From contig NW_003101673.1 in the NCBI RefSeq assembly GCF_000003855.2, positions 568,734 to 632,733 on the forward strand: a stretch of DNA of 64,000 nucleotides. The letters run 5' to 3'. Position 1 is the stretch's first letter. Every line of letters begins with the position of its first letter. The notes beneath the pieces are model-generated. The model was given only the letters and a program-made list of their open reading frames with translations. It ran no database searches and was not told where the DNA came from. Of the stretch, positions 11,806-23,665 are shown piece by piece. Position numbers and translations under genes: made by a program. This DNA comes from Blastomyces gilchristii SLH14081. Its lineage: Eukaryota; Ascomycota; Eurotiomycetes; Onygenales; Ajellomycetaceae.

Positions 11806-14800
11806 CTATATCTAATCAATTTTCATCTCTTCATATTCAGATACTTCTGAGTTGAGTCATTTTCTTATAGCTGCTTGAGTTTCTGATAGAAAGTCTATTA
11901 AGTATTTAAGTCCTGTCTCAGTTGAGAATAAGAACCTTATATTTAATTGATTTAAATCATACTTCTTCTTTAATCTGACTCTGAGACTATTGTATAATGC
12001 ACAATGTATTACAATATACTCAGAATTCTCATTTGTATTACAGAATGAGCACTCTGTTGAATCAAATCTATCATCAAATCTTTGTATATAGAATTTAAAA
12101 TAATCATGTTCTAGTTTTAACTGAATTATAAATGAGAATATTTTCTTTTTGCATTTAATTGAACAAGATTTCCACTTTGATTTTATCTCAAATCTTGAAT
12201 AATGTATGCTCTTCTTTTATTTCTGCCAGCTTTCATTTCACTTATTTAAACAAGATTCTTTTATCTTTCTCTTTATGAAAGATCAGAACACTGTTTTTTG
12301 AATAGATCTGCTTAATTCTGAACTCTTTTTTGCAGCTGAATTAGTCAATTCATTGTCATGAATATTCATATGAGCAGGAACTCAATATAGATGAATTATC
12401 AGTTTAGATATTCTTCTCTTTTGAATTTTCAAAACAGAGTTTAAAATCAGGTCAAGATTCATTTGATTATTATAAATCTGACTATTTCTAAGTCTTTTTA
12501 AAGCAGCTTGACTATCAGAGAATATTCATGTCTCTTTTAAACTATTTCCTCTTTTATAAGATTTTATTTCAATGAGTTTGAAAGCTTTCACTATTACAAA
12601 TAGTTCAGTATCAAAGACTTCAGATTCATAGCCTAAATTTCAGAAATCTGAGATAAAATTGATATTATCTTCAGTATAAGCAATGCCTGCATCTAATCTA
12701 TTCAAATTCTCATTTTTTGAGCTATCTGAGTAAATAAGAATAGAGTCTTTTATATTGATTGTAGAGATCTTCTTTAAATACTGTTTATATTCTCTCTCTT
12801 TAGATAGTTCACTTATTTATAAGTCTATGAGAGATTCCAGCTTTTCTCTTCAGAGAGATATCTTCTCATGATCAATTTTCTCAATATTTAATGAAGAAAA
12901 TTGATTCTTAATAAGTGAGTATAGTCTATACAGTTGAGAGAGCATTTTCTTTAAAGTATTATTCTCATTTCAATCAAGAAATCTATTTCAATTCAGTTCA
13001 TTTCCTGAGTTAACTGATGAAAATGAAGAAGAGACTCTTTCTCTGATTATATGATTTAAGCTCATCTTTATGACTCTCAGAGCATAGTTCATACAGGCCT
13101 TTTCAAATCAAATAGCAGAAGATGAAATTGAGGCTTCAATTTTCATTGCTTTAATAGAAGATGATTTGAATACTCTCAGAATTCTTCTCAAAGCTCTGTT
13201 TTATAGACTTTGAAACAGTTCAGTGAAGTTATCTTGATTATTTCATCAAACTTGAACTTCATAATCAGCTACTGAGGTAATACAGGCTATGTATAACTGT
13301 CTTATAGTCTGAAAAGATAGACCTCTCTCAGTATTTAATAGTCTGATTATACTATTCAGTAGTCTCTCTGTCTTGATGATTCTTTGTTGAATATAATATT
13401 TAAAATTCAACTTGAAGTTTAATCATACTCCTAGTCACTTGACATTCAAACTGGGTTTAATCTCTTTATTTAGAAGAGTTAGACTTAGTTCTTTCTCATT
13501 AAATCTGGAAAAAAAGTGAATTAACTCAGTTTTATTCATATTAAATTGAATTAGATTGATATCTGCTCTAATAAAGATTTTCTTTACTGCTTTCTCAATC
13601 ACTTCTAAATTCTCTTTGATTGTTTTTGAACTGTAGAGTAGATCAATATCATCTATATAACTTGAAGATCTCACTATTTTCATCTCTCTATTCTTGAATA
13701 AATATGCAGTGTATATTGCAAATAAAACAGATGAAATTGAAGATTCTTGTGATACTTCTATTTTTATCTCAGTTTTATCTTGTTTTCTTTCATCAAAGAA
13801 TAGTTGTATAATTCTTTTAGACATGAAACAATCAACTCATTTTATTAGAGAAAGTGACAGTTTTAACATCTTCAAAGTTTGAATCATCTTAGACTTTGAA
13901 ACATGATCAAATACATCTTTTATGTTAATAAAAACTGCAGTTGAGACCAGGCCTTCATACTTTGTTACTTGAATATTATGAATAACTGAGAGAACAGTGT
14001 CAATTTCAGAACATTGTTTTCTATCTTTCATTTATTCATTAAATAGAAGAGAATCACTAATAGAGCTTATAAAAGATAATCTAGTAGCTATTATCTTTTC
14101 TAGAACTTTTCTTAAACAGTTCAACAGAGATATTACTCTATATAACTTAGAAACTGAAGCTTTTCTATTAGGTTTTATAAGAATTACTTCAGTAACTTCT
14201 CTCCAGCATTCAGAATGATAATCATTTCTTAAGAGATTGAAAAAGAGCTCAAAATATTCATTCTTCAAGTAGGAATATGTGTTTTGAATAATTTAATAAT
14301 TAATTGAATCAGACTCTATAGCAGTTTTAATTGAACTTGAGAATATTGCTGACTCTAGTTCATCACATGTAAGCTCAGGCCATTCCCAGTTATTTTCATC
14401 AATATATTCATGAAATGACATATTCTTCTCTTCTAAATGTGATGAGTTTTGAAAGAGAATTCTTATAAAAGCTTGACATTTTCCCTCAAAAGAGTTTGCT
14501 GTATATAATTCATTCTGAAATTCATATTCTAAGATGGAAAGCTTTGCTACACTTCTTGTTTTAGTATAGTTGAAGGCTTTAAAGACTTCTTTTTCTTATG
14601 CTTCTTTAAGAAATTTATTTCAGCAATCTGTTTTGACTTTTTTAATATCTGAAAAATATTCATTTTGATTAGCTTTGAACTCTTTATCAGATATTAAGTT
14701 ATTCTTTCACTCTCTCTTAGCAGTGACTAATTGCTTTCTTTTAGAAGTGATATTCTTATTTCATCAAGATTTGAAATACTCAGAAGACTTTTTCTTTGAA

Positions 14801-15756
14801 ATATTTTCTTCAATACTTGTTAGAAGAATAGATGTAATCAGCTTTACTCTATTCTCAAGCATTTCATTTGAGATATCTTGACTTTAATTTCAATAAAGCT
14901 CACTCTGTCTTTCAGATTTCATCTATTTTACTCTTTCTTTAACTGCTTTTCAATCAGCTTTTTCAAAGTTATACTGATTAGAGAGAAGAGGATTTTCACT
15001 TCTTTATTTTTCACTCAGTTCAATATCAAATTGAATGATCTCATAATCTGATTCTGAGGTCTCATTTGAATTAATAAACCAGTTTATAAGTCTTTTTTCA
15101 ATTAGATTTTATGACATGAAAGTTAGATCTATAATAGATTTCTGTTTCATGTCTTTTCTAAAGAATGTTTGTTGATCAGACTTGTTAACTAAATCTATTA
15201 AATACTTAAAAGTTCATTCAATCAGTTTATCTGCTCTTACTGCTCTTGTGCACTCTGAGTTTCATCAGAAATGATATGCATTGAAGTCTTCTGCAATTAT
15301 AGAGTTTTTTAAGAGAGTTATATTCAAAAATCCTCTATTAATTATTCAGATATTGTTGTTTTCTTTCAATGACTTTTCATTATAGATATTTATAAGTTGA
15401 ATAGTATCAAACTCATTCTCTTTATCTATAATATCACTCACTAGAATATCAGAGTCAGATATGATATCAAATCTCAAATTAAATTAATATCTTGATCTTT
15501 TTCTTTCATAGATCACTACTCTTGATTTTATCTCAGATTTTTCAGAAAGAAAGTAGTAATAGCTTGAATGAGAAATAATATACTTTTACTCAGTATCAAA
15601 GTTTGGTTCTTGAAGAAGTACAAAGTCAACTTTTTATTCAAATACAATCTGAAGATAAGAATAAATACAATTTGAGTTTCTATTCACATTATTTTGAATA
15701 AATGTGATTTTTGAAGAGTTTTTAAACTTTTTTTATTATTTTTGTTGTATATTCAT
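11806..15756 (-). pseudogene. LINE-B ORF2: endonuclease, reverse transcriptase, RNase H
   Basis: Polyprotein that would nick target DNA and copy the LINE RNA at the nick. Endonuclease (about 15,700-15,000): 'VDFVLLQEPNFDTE', 'INIYNEKS' and 'IIAEDFNAYHF', matching the E, N and D/N active-site blocks of the APE-type fold. RT (about 14,270-13,430): 'YRVISLLNC', 'VFINIKDVFDHVSKSKM', in which the block A Asp is changed to Asn, and 'SYIDDIDLLY', with the YxDD box intact here. RNase H around 12,800-12,330 ('IYSDSSK', 'DTELF', 'IFSDSQAALKRL', 'HDNELTNSAAK'). Cys/His motif 'CSFCNTNENSEYIVIHC' near 12,040. Stops, mostly TGA for Trp, break all frames. Confidence 0.85.
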
Positions 15757-15829
15757 ACTAAGAGAGAGTAGAGATAAAGTAGAATCTAATCTGTATCATC
15801 AGATAGTAGATTATAACTATTTTGAAAAG

Positions 15830-17405
15830 TAGGAATTTCAACTGCTTGCATTATATCTAGTTTATCACCAGAGTTATTTCTTAATTCTCTAATCTTAACA
15901 GGAGTTTGAGAATTCAAATTCTATTTACACTTAGCTGAAGAGTTAAAGTTTGAAGATCTAAATAGTGAAGAATTTCTTCTTTTTAAGCTTGCAGTTGTAG
16001 ATTTACTAGCTTGACTTTTCTCTTCAGTTTTAGATTTACTTTGAGCTTCATCTTTTCTCCAGTTCTTCTGAGTTCTTGAAGTAAATACACATTCTTTTGA
16101 GCTAGATGCATGTTTTTCTTTGCAATTGAAGCACTTAAGCAGAGTATATTGATATATTTCATCTCTTTTTAAGCATGTTTCATATTTATGCTTACTAGTT
16201 TTGTGATCTCTAGCACAGAATGTATATTTTCAGTCTCTGAAATAAGAGATTGCAAAGTATTCATATCTTTGATAGTTTGAACACTGTGTTTGAGCTTTGA
16301 GATTCATTCTTGAGTCTTTGTATTCATGAACTCTCATTTTCAAATCTGCTACTCTTACTTCAGAGATTCTTGATTATTCAAGTGTCTTTGTATACACTAG
16401 AACAGAGGCATTTCTTCTACTCTATCTGAACTTAATTGAATTAAGTCATACAGACTCTTTTCTCAGTTGAATAGAATTATACTCTTTCAATTCATTTTTG
16501 AGAAGTAGCATTTCTTTTTCACAGTCAAAGATTTTAACTGAAATATCATGAAGAATGAATTTATCTCACTTTTCATCTCTCTCAGATAGAATTATTGTGT
16601 TTAACAGAGATTCTACTGCTGACTTTCAGAGATTCTCATTCTGAATAAGGAATTCTGTACTAAATTCAGACATTGTGATCAGAATGATGAAGTTTTCAAA
16701 GAAGAATGACTCAATTAAAGCTATAACTGATTTTTGAACTTCAATATCAGTTATTAACTGAGAAAAGAACTGCTGATTGATTTCATTTCTAATTCTGAAA
16801 ATAAGGTTTGAGTTTAGCTTATTTCTCTGCAATATATTCTGATTTGAGACTTTGAGAATAAGTCTTCTATTTCTGAAGATTTAAAGATTTTTCTCTTTTT
16901 ACATTTTTTTCTTCACTCTTCTATCAATAGAAGTATGAGCAGTATTCTTCTCAGTTTTCTCAGAATTTTGAGCAGATTTTGAGATAGCAGATTTAGAGAT
17001 AGCAGATTTAGAGACAGCAGATTCAGCTGCTTGAGCATATGTTTTCTTCTGATTTAAAGAAGAAGAAGAAGAAGAAGTAGAAAAGAAAGAAGAGCAAACT
17101 GAAGAGTCAGTGATTGTATTAGAAATTTTCAAAGTTTTTTGAACTGTGTTTGAAATTTCAAGTTTGAACTTGATCACTTTCTGTAGTTGTCTAGCCTGAG
17201 TATGAAGAATTAACAGAACTTCTTCATTCATCTCACTCAGACACTGCTTTTCAAGAATTTTACTTACTTTTTCAAGTTTCTGTATTTTAAGAACTTGTTA
17301 TTTCTCTATTTCTTCTTTCTTTCTTCTCTTCAGAATTTCAATCTCAGAAATAGCATTTGAGAAAGCATTCTTTTTCACATCAACTGAGTGTACTTTCGAA
17401 CTCAT
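15830..17405 (-). pseudogene. LINE-B ORF1: gag-like protein with zinc knuckles
   Basis: Starts at ATG 17,405 (MSSKVHSVDVKKNAFSNA). N-terminal Lys/Glu-rich coiled coil, then an open stretch 16,899-17,231 with a Ser-rich linker and a triplicated 'SKSAI' repeat (about 17,000), another open stretch 16,626-16,832, and Cys/His knuckles at about 16,270-16,100: one has lost a Cys to Tyr ('CSNYQRYEYF'), then 'CARDHKTSKHKYE' and 'CFNCKEKHASSSKEC'. Nucleic-acid-binding ORF1 protein typical of Tad/I-type LINEs. Interrupted by TGA/TAA stops. Confidence 0.8.
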
Positions 17406-17418
17406 TGTTCTTACTCAA

Positions 17419-17560
17419 TGAAAAGTTGATCAGACTAATTCAATTAAGATATTTATTAAACTCTTTTGAAATTGAAAAAGTTGATCAGACTGTTTCAATT
17501 AAGAGGTTTCTAAGTCTGTTTTCAATTGAAAAGTTAGGTCAGACTATTTCAAAAGAAGAA
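17419..17560 (-). repeat. Three tandem ~50-bp units just upstream of LINE ORF1
   Basis: Units begin AAAAGTTGATCAGACT (17,421), AAAAAGTTGATCAGACTG (about 17,470) and AAAAGTTAGGTCAGACT (about 17,530). LINE-C carries the same array (10,848-10,955 and 31,596-31,680), and G1-I inserted at a GAAAA that opens one unit. Position directly before ORF1 suggests a leader or promoter role; this is inference. Confidence 0.75.
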
Positions 17561-18480
17561 TAACAGACTTTTGTGTATAAAACACCTGATTTTTTTCACA
17601 CTAGTTCAGTAACTAGGTTAGATTTTTGAAGAGAATCTAATAAACTAAAATTGATTTTTAAGATAAATCAGTAAAATCTTTACAATCTCTTTCTTAAGAT
17701 ACAGTGAGAAAAAGTATGATATTAATTGATAATAAATCAGATAATATAACAGTTTTTGAGAGAAAAACTGACAAAAAATACATCAATTTTTTGCAGAGAA
17801 ATTGATTAAAACTATTCAATTTTATTCTAAATTATTCAATTCTTCTCACACAACAAGTGTGCAACTCAAATCAGTTAATAAAGAGTGTAAAAAAGAATTA
17901 AGTATTAATAAAAGCTCTTCAGTCACTGAAAAAGTAATTCTTACTTAAAAGAATATGAAATTATGACAGAAAATAACTCTGTTTTTAATTCTTTGTAAGA
18001 ATATTGTATAAAATCCAGAGAAAAACATCTTACTTTTTCAAGAGAAGTAAAAAACTATTTCTAAAATCTTTTTTTTTTTTGCATTAACTGCTGTAGAAGA
18101 ATGAGATAGAAACTGCTAAAATATATACTACTGTATATTCTCTATCAAGACTTTCTCTCTTCAGAGTCTTAATATTATAGAGAATATAAGTCTGTTTCTA
18201 TATAATAATATAAATATTGTCAGCAGAATGTAGAGGAACTGGTTATTTATATCTCAAAATAGAAGACTTTATCAATAATTATATCAATATAGAGTTAATT
18301 CTTAAATTTAATAGAAATCTAGTGTTGCTGTTCTCAATTCCTTGCAGAATCTATTGAATATTGAGATATTAAAACTAGATTTAATATATCTCACTGTGCA
18401 GGGATCAAAGGCTCAGTCAGACCTTGAGATATACTGATTTTATAGTTGTCATGTCTGCTGATTATATATCAAGTACAGTT
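17561..18480 (-). other. LINE-B 5' UTR, AT-rich part
   Basis: Mutated, without readable coding sequence. The stretch 17,561 to about 18,232 is closely matched by 31,681-32,359 of LINE-C; further out no second copy exists in the window. Confidence 0.6.
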
Positions 18481-18720
18481 GCTGAGGTATCTTTTTGTAC
18501 TTTTCTGTCAGGGATGGGCCAGATTGAGAGGGGTGGTACAAGGGTGAGACTTGGCATTGATGTCTAGATACACTGAAGACAGACCGCGGAGATTACACTT
18601 CAGAAGTGGTCATTGATTATGTGCTTGATATTATCACCGAGGTATCTTTTTGTATTTTTCTGCTGGGGATGGGCCAGATTAGGAAGGGCGGTACGAGGGT
18701 GGGACTTGGCATTGGTGTTT
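18457..18720 (-). repeat. Direct repeat, unit about 155 bp, in LINE-B 5' region
   Basis: GAGGTATCTTTTTGTA...GGGATGGGCCAGATT occurs at 18,484 and again at 18,639. The copy nearer the LINE body (18,457-18,563) has C-to-T/G-to-A changes (GTGG for GCGG, CAAGG for CGAGG); the outer copy (18,613-18,720) does not. Confidence 0.8.
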
Positions 18721-19090
18721 TGGAACATCAAAGATGGACAGGGTTTTCGCGGAGGTCGCTCCTCAGATATCTCCACAACTACAGATCGGGGATCTTCCAA
18801 AATCGAGAAGATTGGTGCATATGGCTAGGTCTCTTCACCTTACAATTTGTATGGCAATTTGGCCCGGGGTTGTGGTGTGGTAGGGGAGAATGGGGGATAA
18901 TCCCACACAGGAGTTTCGAACGACGTCTGGTTCACATTTGGCTGGATAACTCCACCACCACACGGGGTATGCGGTCGGCGATGGGGTCAAAATGCTCGTA
19001 TGATCGAGGGCTTTTCGATGGATCTATCGGCGGGTTCTTATTCGAAAAATCGAGCGAGTTCGTGGTGGAGCGGTTGTTGTAACAGTGCAT
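18560..19090 (-). other. GC-rich, unmutated 5' end of LINE-B
   Basis: About 530 bp with normal CpG content in an otherwise AT-rich block. It lies inside the LINE-B target-site duplications, so it belongs to the LINE and is not host DNA. On the minus strand a 52-codon frame starts at ATG 19,090 and a 66-codon frame covers 18,800-18,600; on the plus strand a 158-codon frame covers 18,606-19,082. None resembles a protein I know, and I regard them as chance frames of a 5' UTR/promoter. Confidence 0.6.
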
Positions 19091-19102
19091 ACTCTAACTC
19101 TG

Positions 19103-22100
19103 TAATAAGATCTTATAAAGAGAATAAGATCTTATAAAGAGAATATCAGTGAAGATCTGAGAGTTCTGACACTACAGATGTATGAGATATTCATATAATT
19201 ACACTTCTTTCAATTTCATAGATATCACACATCTGATGATCAATATAATCATGTCTAACAATAGTATAAGAGAACTCTCAAACATGAGTATAGATGCAGT
19301 GTCACAGTGACTCTGAGTAATGTTGAAATTACAATAATAATAAATAGCTGATATGCATACAACTTAACAATGCTAATATGAAGAAATTCAATGATTATCT
19401 CAATAAGAAATCTCTGTATAGACAATTTCAATATCTACAGAATTAAATACAAAAGCACTGAAAGAATACTTAAATACTTCTGCATATTTCAATACTTCTG
19501 ATCTTACTCTCTACTCATTATGAAGAATGAAAATGCTTGCAAAACTGAGTGTGAATGAAGATATCATCAGTTTGCTAATCAATCAAGATTGATATATCAA
19601 TGAATGATTGAAGAATCACGTGAAACAGAAGTATTATTCATGAATGAAAGCATGTGAATCAGTGTTGTGAATATCTGATAATATTATCAAATATCTTGAT
19701 ATTCTGTTCTGAGACACTGTCATGTAACAGAAAGTATTAGATTGATTACAGAGTGTCTGACAGAGAAACACATCTCTTACAACATTCATCTCTGACTTTA
19801 ATATCAAAATCTTAGAAGCAGATGATCAATCTTGAAAGAATTAAATGAAGATTAGTATGCTCAAGAAGACAGTAACTTTCAAACTCTTACAGACTCTTAT
19901 AAGTGTAAATAAAGACTCAACTTATGAAGACTTCTGTACATAGCTTCAGACATTGAATGACTATCTTATCAAGCTCAAGAGTATACAGAACAGTGATAGA
20001 AGATATTATATTCATATATCTGCACTAAGAAATAACTCAGTCACTCACACATCTGCACTGAGAAATAACAACAATAATGCAGATGCTATGAACTGAGTAA
20101 ACTTGAATATCTATATATAAGCAAGAGTCTTCACTGTCTGAACAGACTTCTGAGTCTCTGAGATCACTTGTGAAGAAGTTGCTGATTAATGTCAATGAGA
20201 AGTGTATATTAACTGTAACTGATCAGAGCATATTACTTTCAACTGTTGATCAGTCTATGTATCTTCTTATTCAAAGAATGAATCAGCACCTGTCTGTGTC
20301 AATCACATTACATTAGAGAAGGATTTGAAAGATAACTATAAGAATATTCTGATGAAATAGAGAAAAGATTAGCTTCTATTCAAATTTATAAGCAGAAGCT
20401 TAAAAAGGTCAGATGATGATAATTTGAAGAGAAAATGACAATAAATGTAATTCTTGTATCTACTGTGATAGATAACATGTATAATATGAAAGTCATGATA
20501 GACAGCAGTCTATATTATTATACAATGATTAAATCTTCAATTGTAAGATGTTATAATCTTCAGTGTATTCTCTTATCAAGATTCTGACTTCTTGCAGAAT
20601 TTGATGATTCAAAAGACATTCACACTTATTATATGATGAAACTAAACATAGATGTTAAAGAACATTAATGTGAAGATGTCTATGTATATAAAATTAAGAA
20701 TCTTGACTATGATCTCATGCTAGAACTTGTCTGACTATCTGAACAAGGCATCTTATTAAATGCTCAAAACAGGAGCTTAATATTCTCTAACAATGATAGA
20801 ATTCATGAAGATGATATTCACAAGACTATAAATCTTACACAGATCTCTATCAATGCTTATAAAATGCTCTGAAAAAGAAGTCATTATCAAAACTACTGAC
20901 AGAGTCACTGACAAAGTCATTAACAGTAGAATTATGTATCAATCTATTTCATCAGTCTGATCAATATTAAAAAAGCTCTAGAAAAGTTATTCTATACTAT
21001 AATAACAGATTCTTGCATAAAACTTTCTTAATAATATTATGAATATCTAGATATCTTCTGATAAGATAATATTATAAATATATCTTCTTTACAAGACTCA
21101 GAAGTGAATCACAGTATTAAGTTAGAAAAGAAGAATAATAAGAACTCTGAGTCACTGTGAGATCCTCTTTATAATATGTCTTGAGATGAACTTCTTCTTC
21201 TTTGAAAGACACTTAATGATCTGTTGAATAAGAAATTTATATATATTAGTAACTCTTTCACTGCAGCTTCTATTCTCTTTGCAAAGAAGTCAGATAAAGC
21301 ACTTTAATTCTGTGTGAACTATCAAGATCTGCACAGATTGACAAAGAAAGATTGTTATCTCTTATCTTTTATCAATGAAATTCTAGCATGTATCAGATGA
21401 GCTTAATAATTTACAAAGCTAGATATTATCACTGTGTTTCATAAGATTCATATCACTAAAGAAGATGAATAACTTACAGCATTTCAAACATGTTATAATC
21501 TCTTTGAATAAGTAGTCACACTCTTTGAACTGACTAACACTCTCAGTATATTTCAGAAGTATATCAACTGAGTACTCTGAGATTTTCTTGATAAGTTTGT
21601 ATTTACATATCTAGATAACATTTTCATCTTCACTGACAGATTCAGAAAAGAATATCAAGAATATGTGTGAAAGATATTACAATAATTATAAGAGACAGAA
21701 CTATCAATAGATATTAACAAGTGTGATTTTGAAGTCAAGAGTATAAAATATCTAGGCTTTATCATAGAAGCTGATAAGAGAATTTAAATGAATTCTGAGA
21801 AAGTCTCTGCTATTCTCAAGTGAAAGACTTCATATACTGTAAAAGATGTATAAAGCTTCATTGAATTCACTAACTTCTATTGATAATTTATATAAAACTT
21901 CTCAGATATTATGAGATTACTTACAGAACTTACTAAGAAAGACTCAGTATTTTAATAATTAGTAAATGCTGAAGCTGTATTTATATAGATAAAGAAGATG
22001 TTTATTAATATCTCTCTGCTGATAATATTTGATTCTGATTATAAGATAGTTGTTGAAGCTGATTTCTCTGACTATATCATAGAAGAAGCTATATTACAAT

Positions 22101-23376
22101 ATAATAATAAAGATGTCTTACAATCATTTGCCTTTATATCTAAGAAACTGAGTTCTGCTGAATGCAACTATGAGATCTATGATAAGAAACTTCTTACAAT
22201 TGTATACTATCTAGAAGAATGAGACTCTGAACTCTGAAGTATCTCTGAATTTAAGACAATTATAATTTATAAGAATCTCAAGTACTTTATAACTATCTGT
22301 AAACTCACTGAACAACAGATATGATAATCTGAGTTCTTAAGCTACTTTTTTTTTATAATATACTATTATTCTGACAGTCAGAACTCAATGACAGATATTC
22401 TCTTATAATGAGAGTAAGATATATTATCTGATATAACAGATGCTTACTGAATGAACTGAGAGCATCAGCTCTTGAATTTAATGATACTAGTTAATCAAGA
22501 TGAAACAGCTTATGACACTATATATACTTCTCTGATTAGAACTGTTACTAATATCTCAACTTCTTCTGAATCTACATTAGATGAACTATAACATATAGCA
22601 GCTCAAACTGATGAACTTCTTTAAGCACTCACTGAAGTAGTATGATAAGAAGCACTCTGATTTCTCTCAGAACTATGTATAAGAACTGATATCTCAGAAT
22701 GTTTAATTAATGATAATAATACTTTATAATTCTGTGAATAATACTGAGTTCTTCACTCTAAATTCTTACACATCTGAATAATATAAGAGATGCATGACTC
22801 TTATATAACTGATCATTCAGATTATGAATAACTATATTGAATAATCTCTTAAGAGTTCTACTGATCTGAGATATTAAACAGTATCAGATATTTTATCTGA
22901 AACTGTAATCATTATTTCTTCATCATCTTGTAAAAGAACTGTAGAAAAGATCTACTGAAACTGCTTAATATCTCTGATAGAATCTGATAAGATGTGATAA
23001 TTGACTTCACTGTTAATCTCTCTGAGAGTAAGAATTGTAGAAATGTTCTGATCATTATAAACTGATTGAGCAAGAATATAATATTAAAATCTTGTAATAA
23101 GATGAATACTGAATAAGTTACTAAAGCTTTTCTAAGAAGTCTATTCTATTGAATGTATGAATTACTGAGATCTATAGTATTGAATCAGAGATATTAATTT
23201 ATAAGTACTCTCTGAACAAGAATCTGTTAAGTTCTCAAGATTATATACTATTTATTAACTATCTATCACTCTGAGACTGATGATGCATCAGAATGAATAA
23301 TTCAGACTGTAAAGAATTATCTTTATAAGTTCTGTAATTACTTATAAGATAATTGATATAATCTTCTTCTACATAC
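19103..23376 (+). pseudogene. G1-I gag-pol (gag, protease, RT, RNase H, integrase part)
   Basis: Decayed polyprotein of the G1 chromovirus. Gag spans roughly 19,300-20,300 with a knuckle-like 'EHITFNC' near 20,220. RT lies around 21,180-21,800. RNase H at 21,998-22,222 is the only good open stretch: 'VVEADFSDYIIEEAILQY', '[19 protein letters not shown]' and 'DKKLLTIVYYLEE', the usual gypsy RNase H blocks. Integrase follows to 23,376, ending in 'IYHSETDDASE-IIQTVKNY', equal to the family block before its catalytic Glu. Many stops of all three kinds. G2 has inserted here; the frame resumes at 30,627. Confidence 0.8.
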
Positions 23377-23633
23377 TGTAAGAAATCCCGCTCCTCGCGG
23401 ATCCTTTACCCCTATTCCTATCTCTCGCATAACCAATAGGGCTAGCGGCCCTTGGCTACACACAACTATATAGACTGGAATTCATGAATACTATTCACAA
23501 CTCAGCTTGAATACTATGATACATTTGATCTCTACATTTATCTTTCTACTGTGAACACTTCTAGTAGTTAACAGTACATATCATGTCAAGCTGCAAACAC
23601 TCAAATAATCACCTGTGAGTACTTATTCTTACA
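23377..23633 (+). repeat. 5' LTR of G2 (257 bp)
   Basis: TGTAAGAAATCCCGC...TTATTCTTACA. Its first ~75 bp keep CC and CG pairs, while its last ~45 bp are mutated; the 3' LTR shows the mirror image. Confidence 0.95.
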
Positions 23634-23665
23634 TTTCAAGCTCAGTCAGTCAGCAATCACTCATT

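Larger units (their letters stand above)
11431..19090 (-). mobile_element. LINE-B: full-length Tad1-like LINE (7.66 kb)
   Basis: Complete minus-strand LINE inserted just inside the 5' LTR of G1-I. TSD ACTCTAACTCTG at 11419-11430 and 19091-19102. From 5' to 3' on the minus strand: GC-rich 5' end (19090 to about 18,480), 5' UTR, tandem repeats, ORF1 (start about 17,405), ORF2 (start about 15,756: endonuclease, RT, RNase H, Cys/His motif), 3' UTR and an (AAT)n tail next to 11431. Both ORFs are full of TGA/TAA stops, but domain order is intact, so it is the best reference copy in the window. Confidence 0.9.

Noticed and set aside
18606..19082. 158-codon plus-strand frame in the GC-rich island
   Set aside because: It lies antisense inside LINE-B's 5' end, has no recognisable domain, and frames are open on both strands there.
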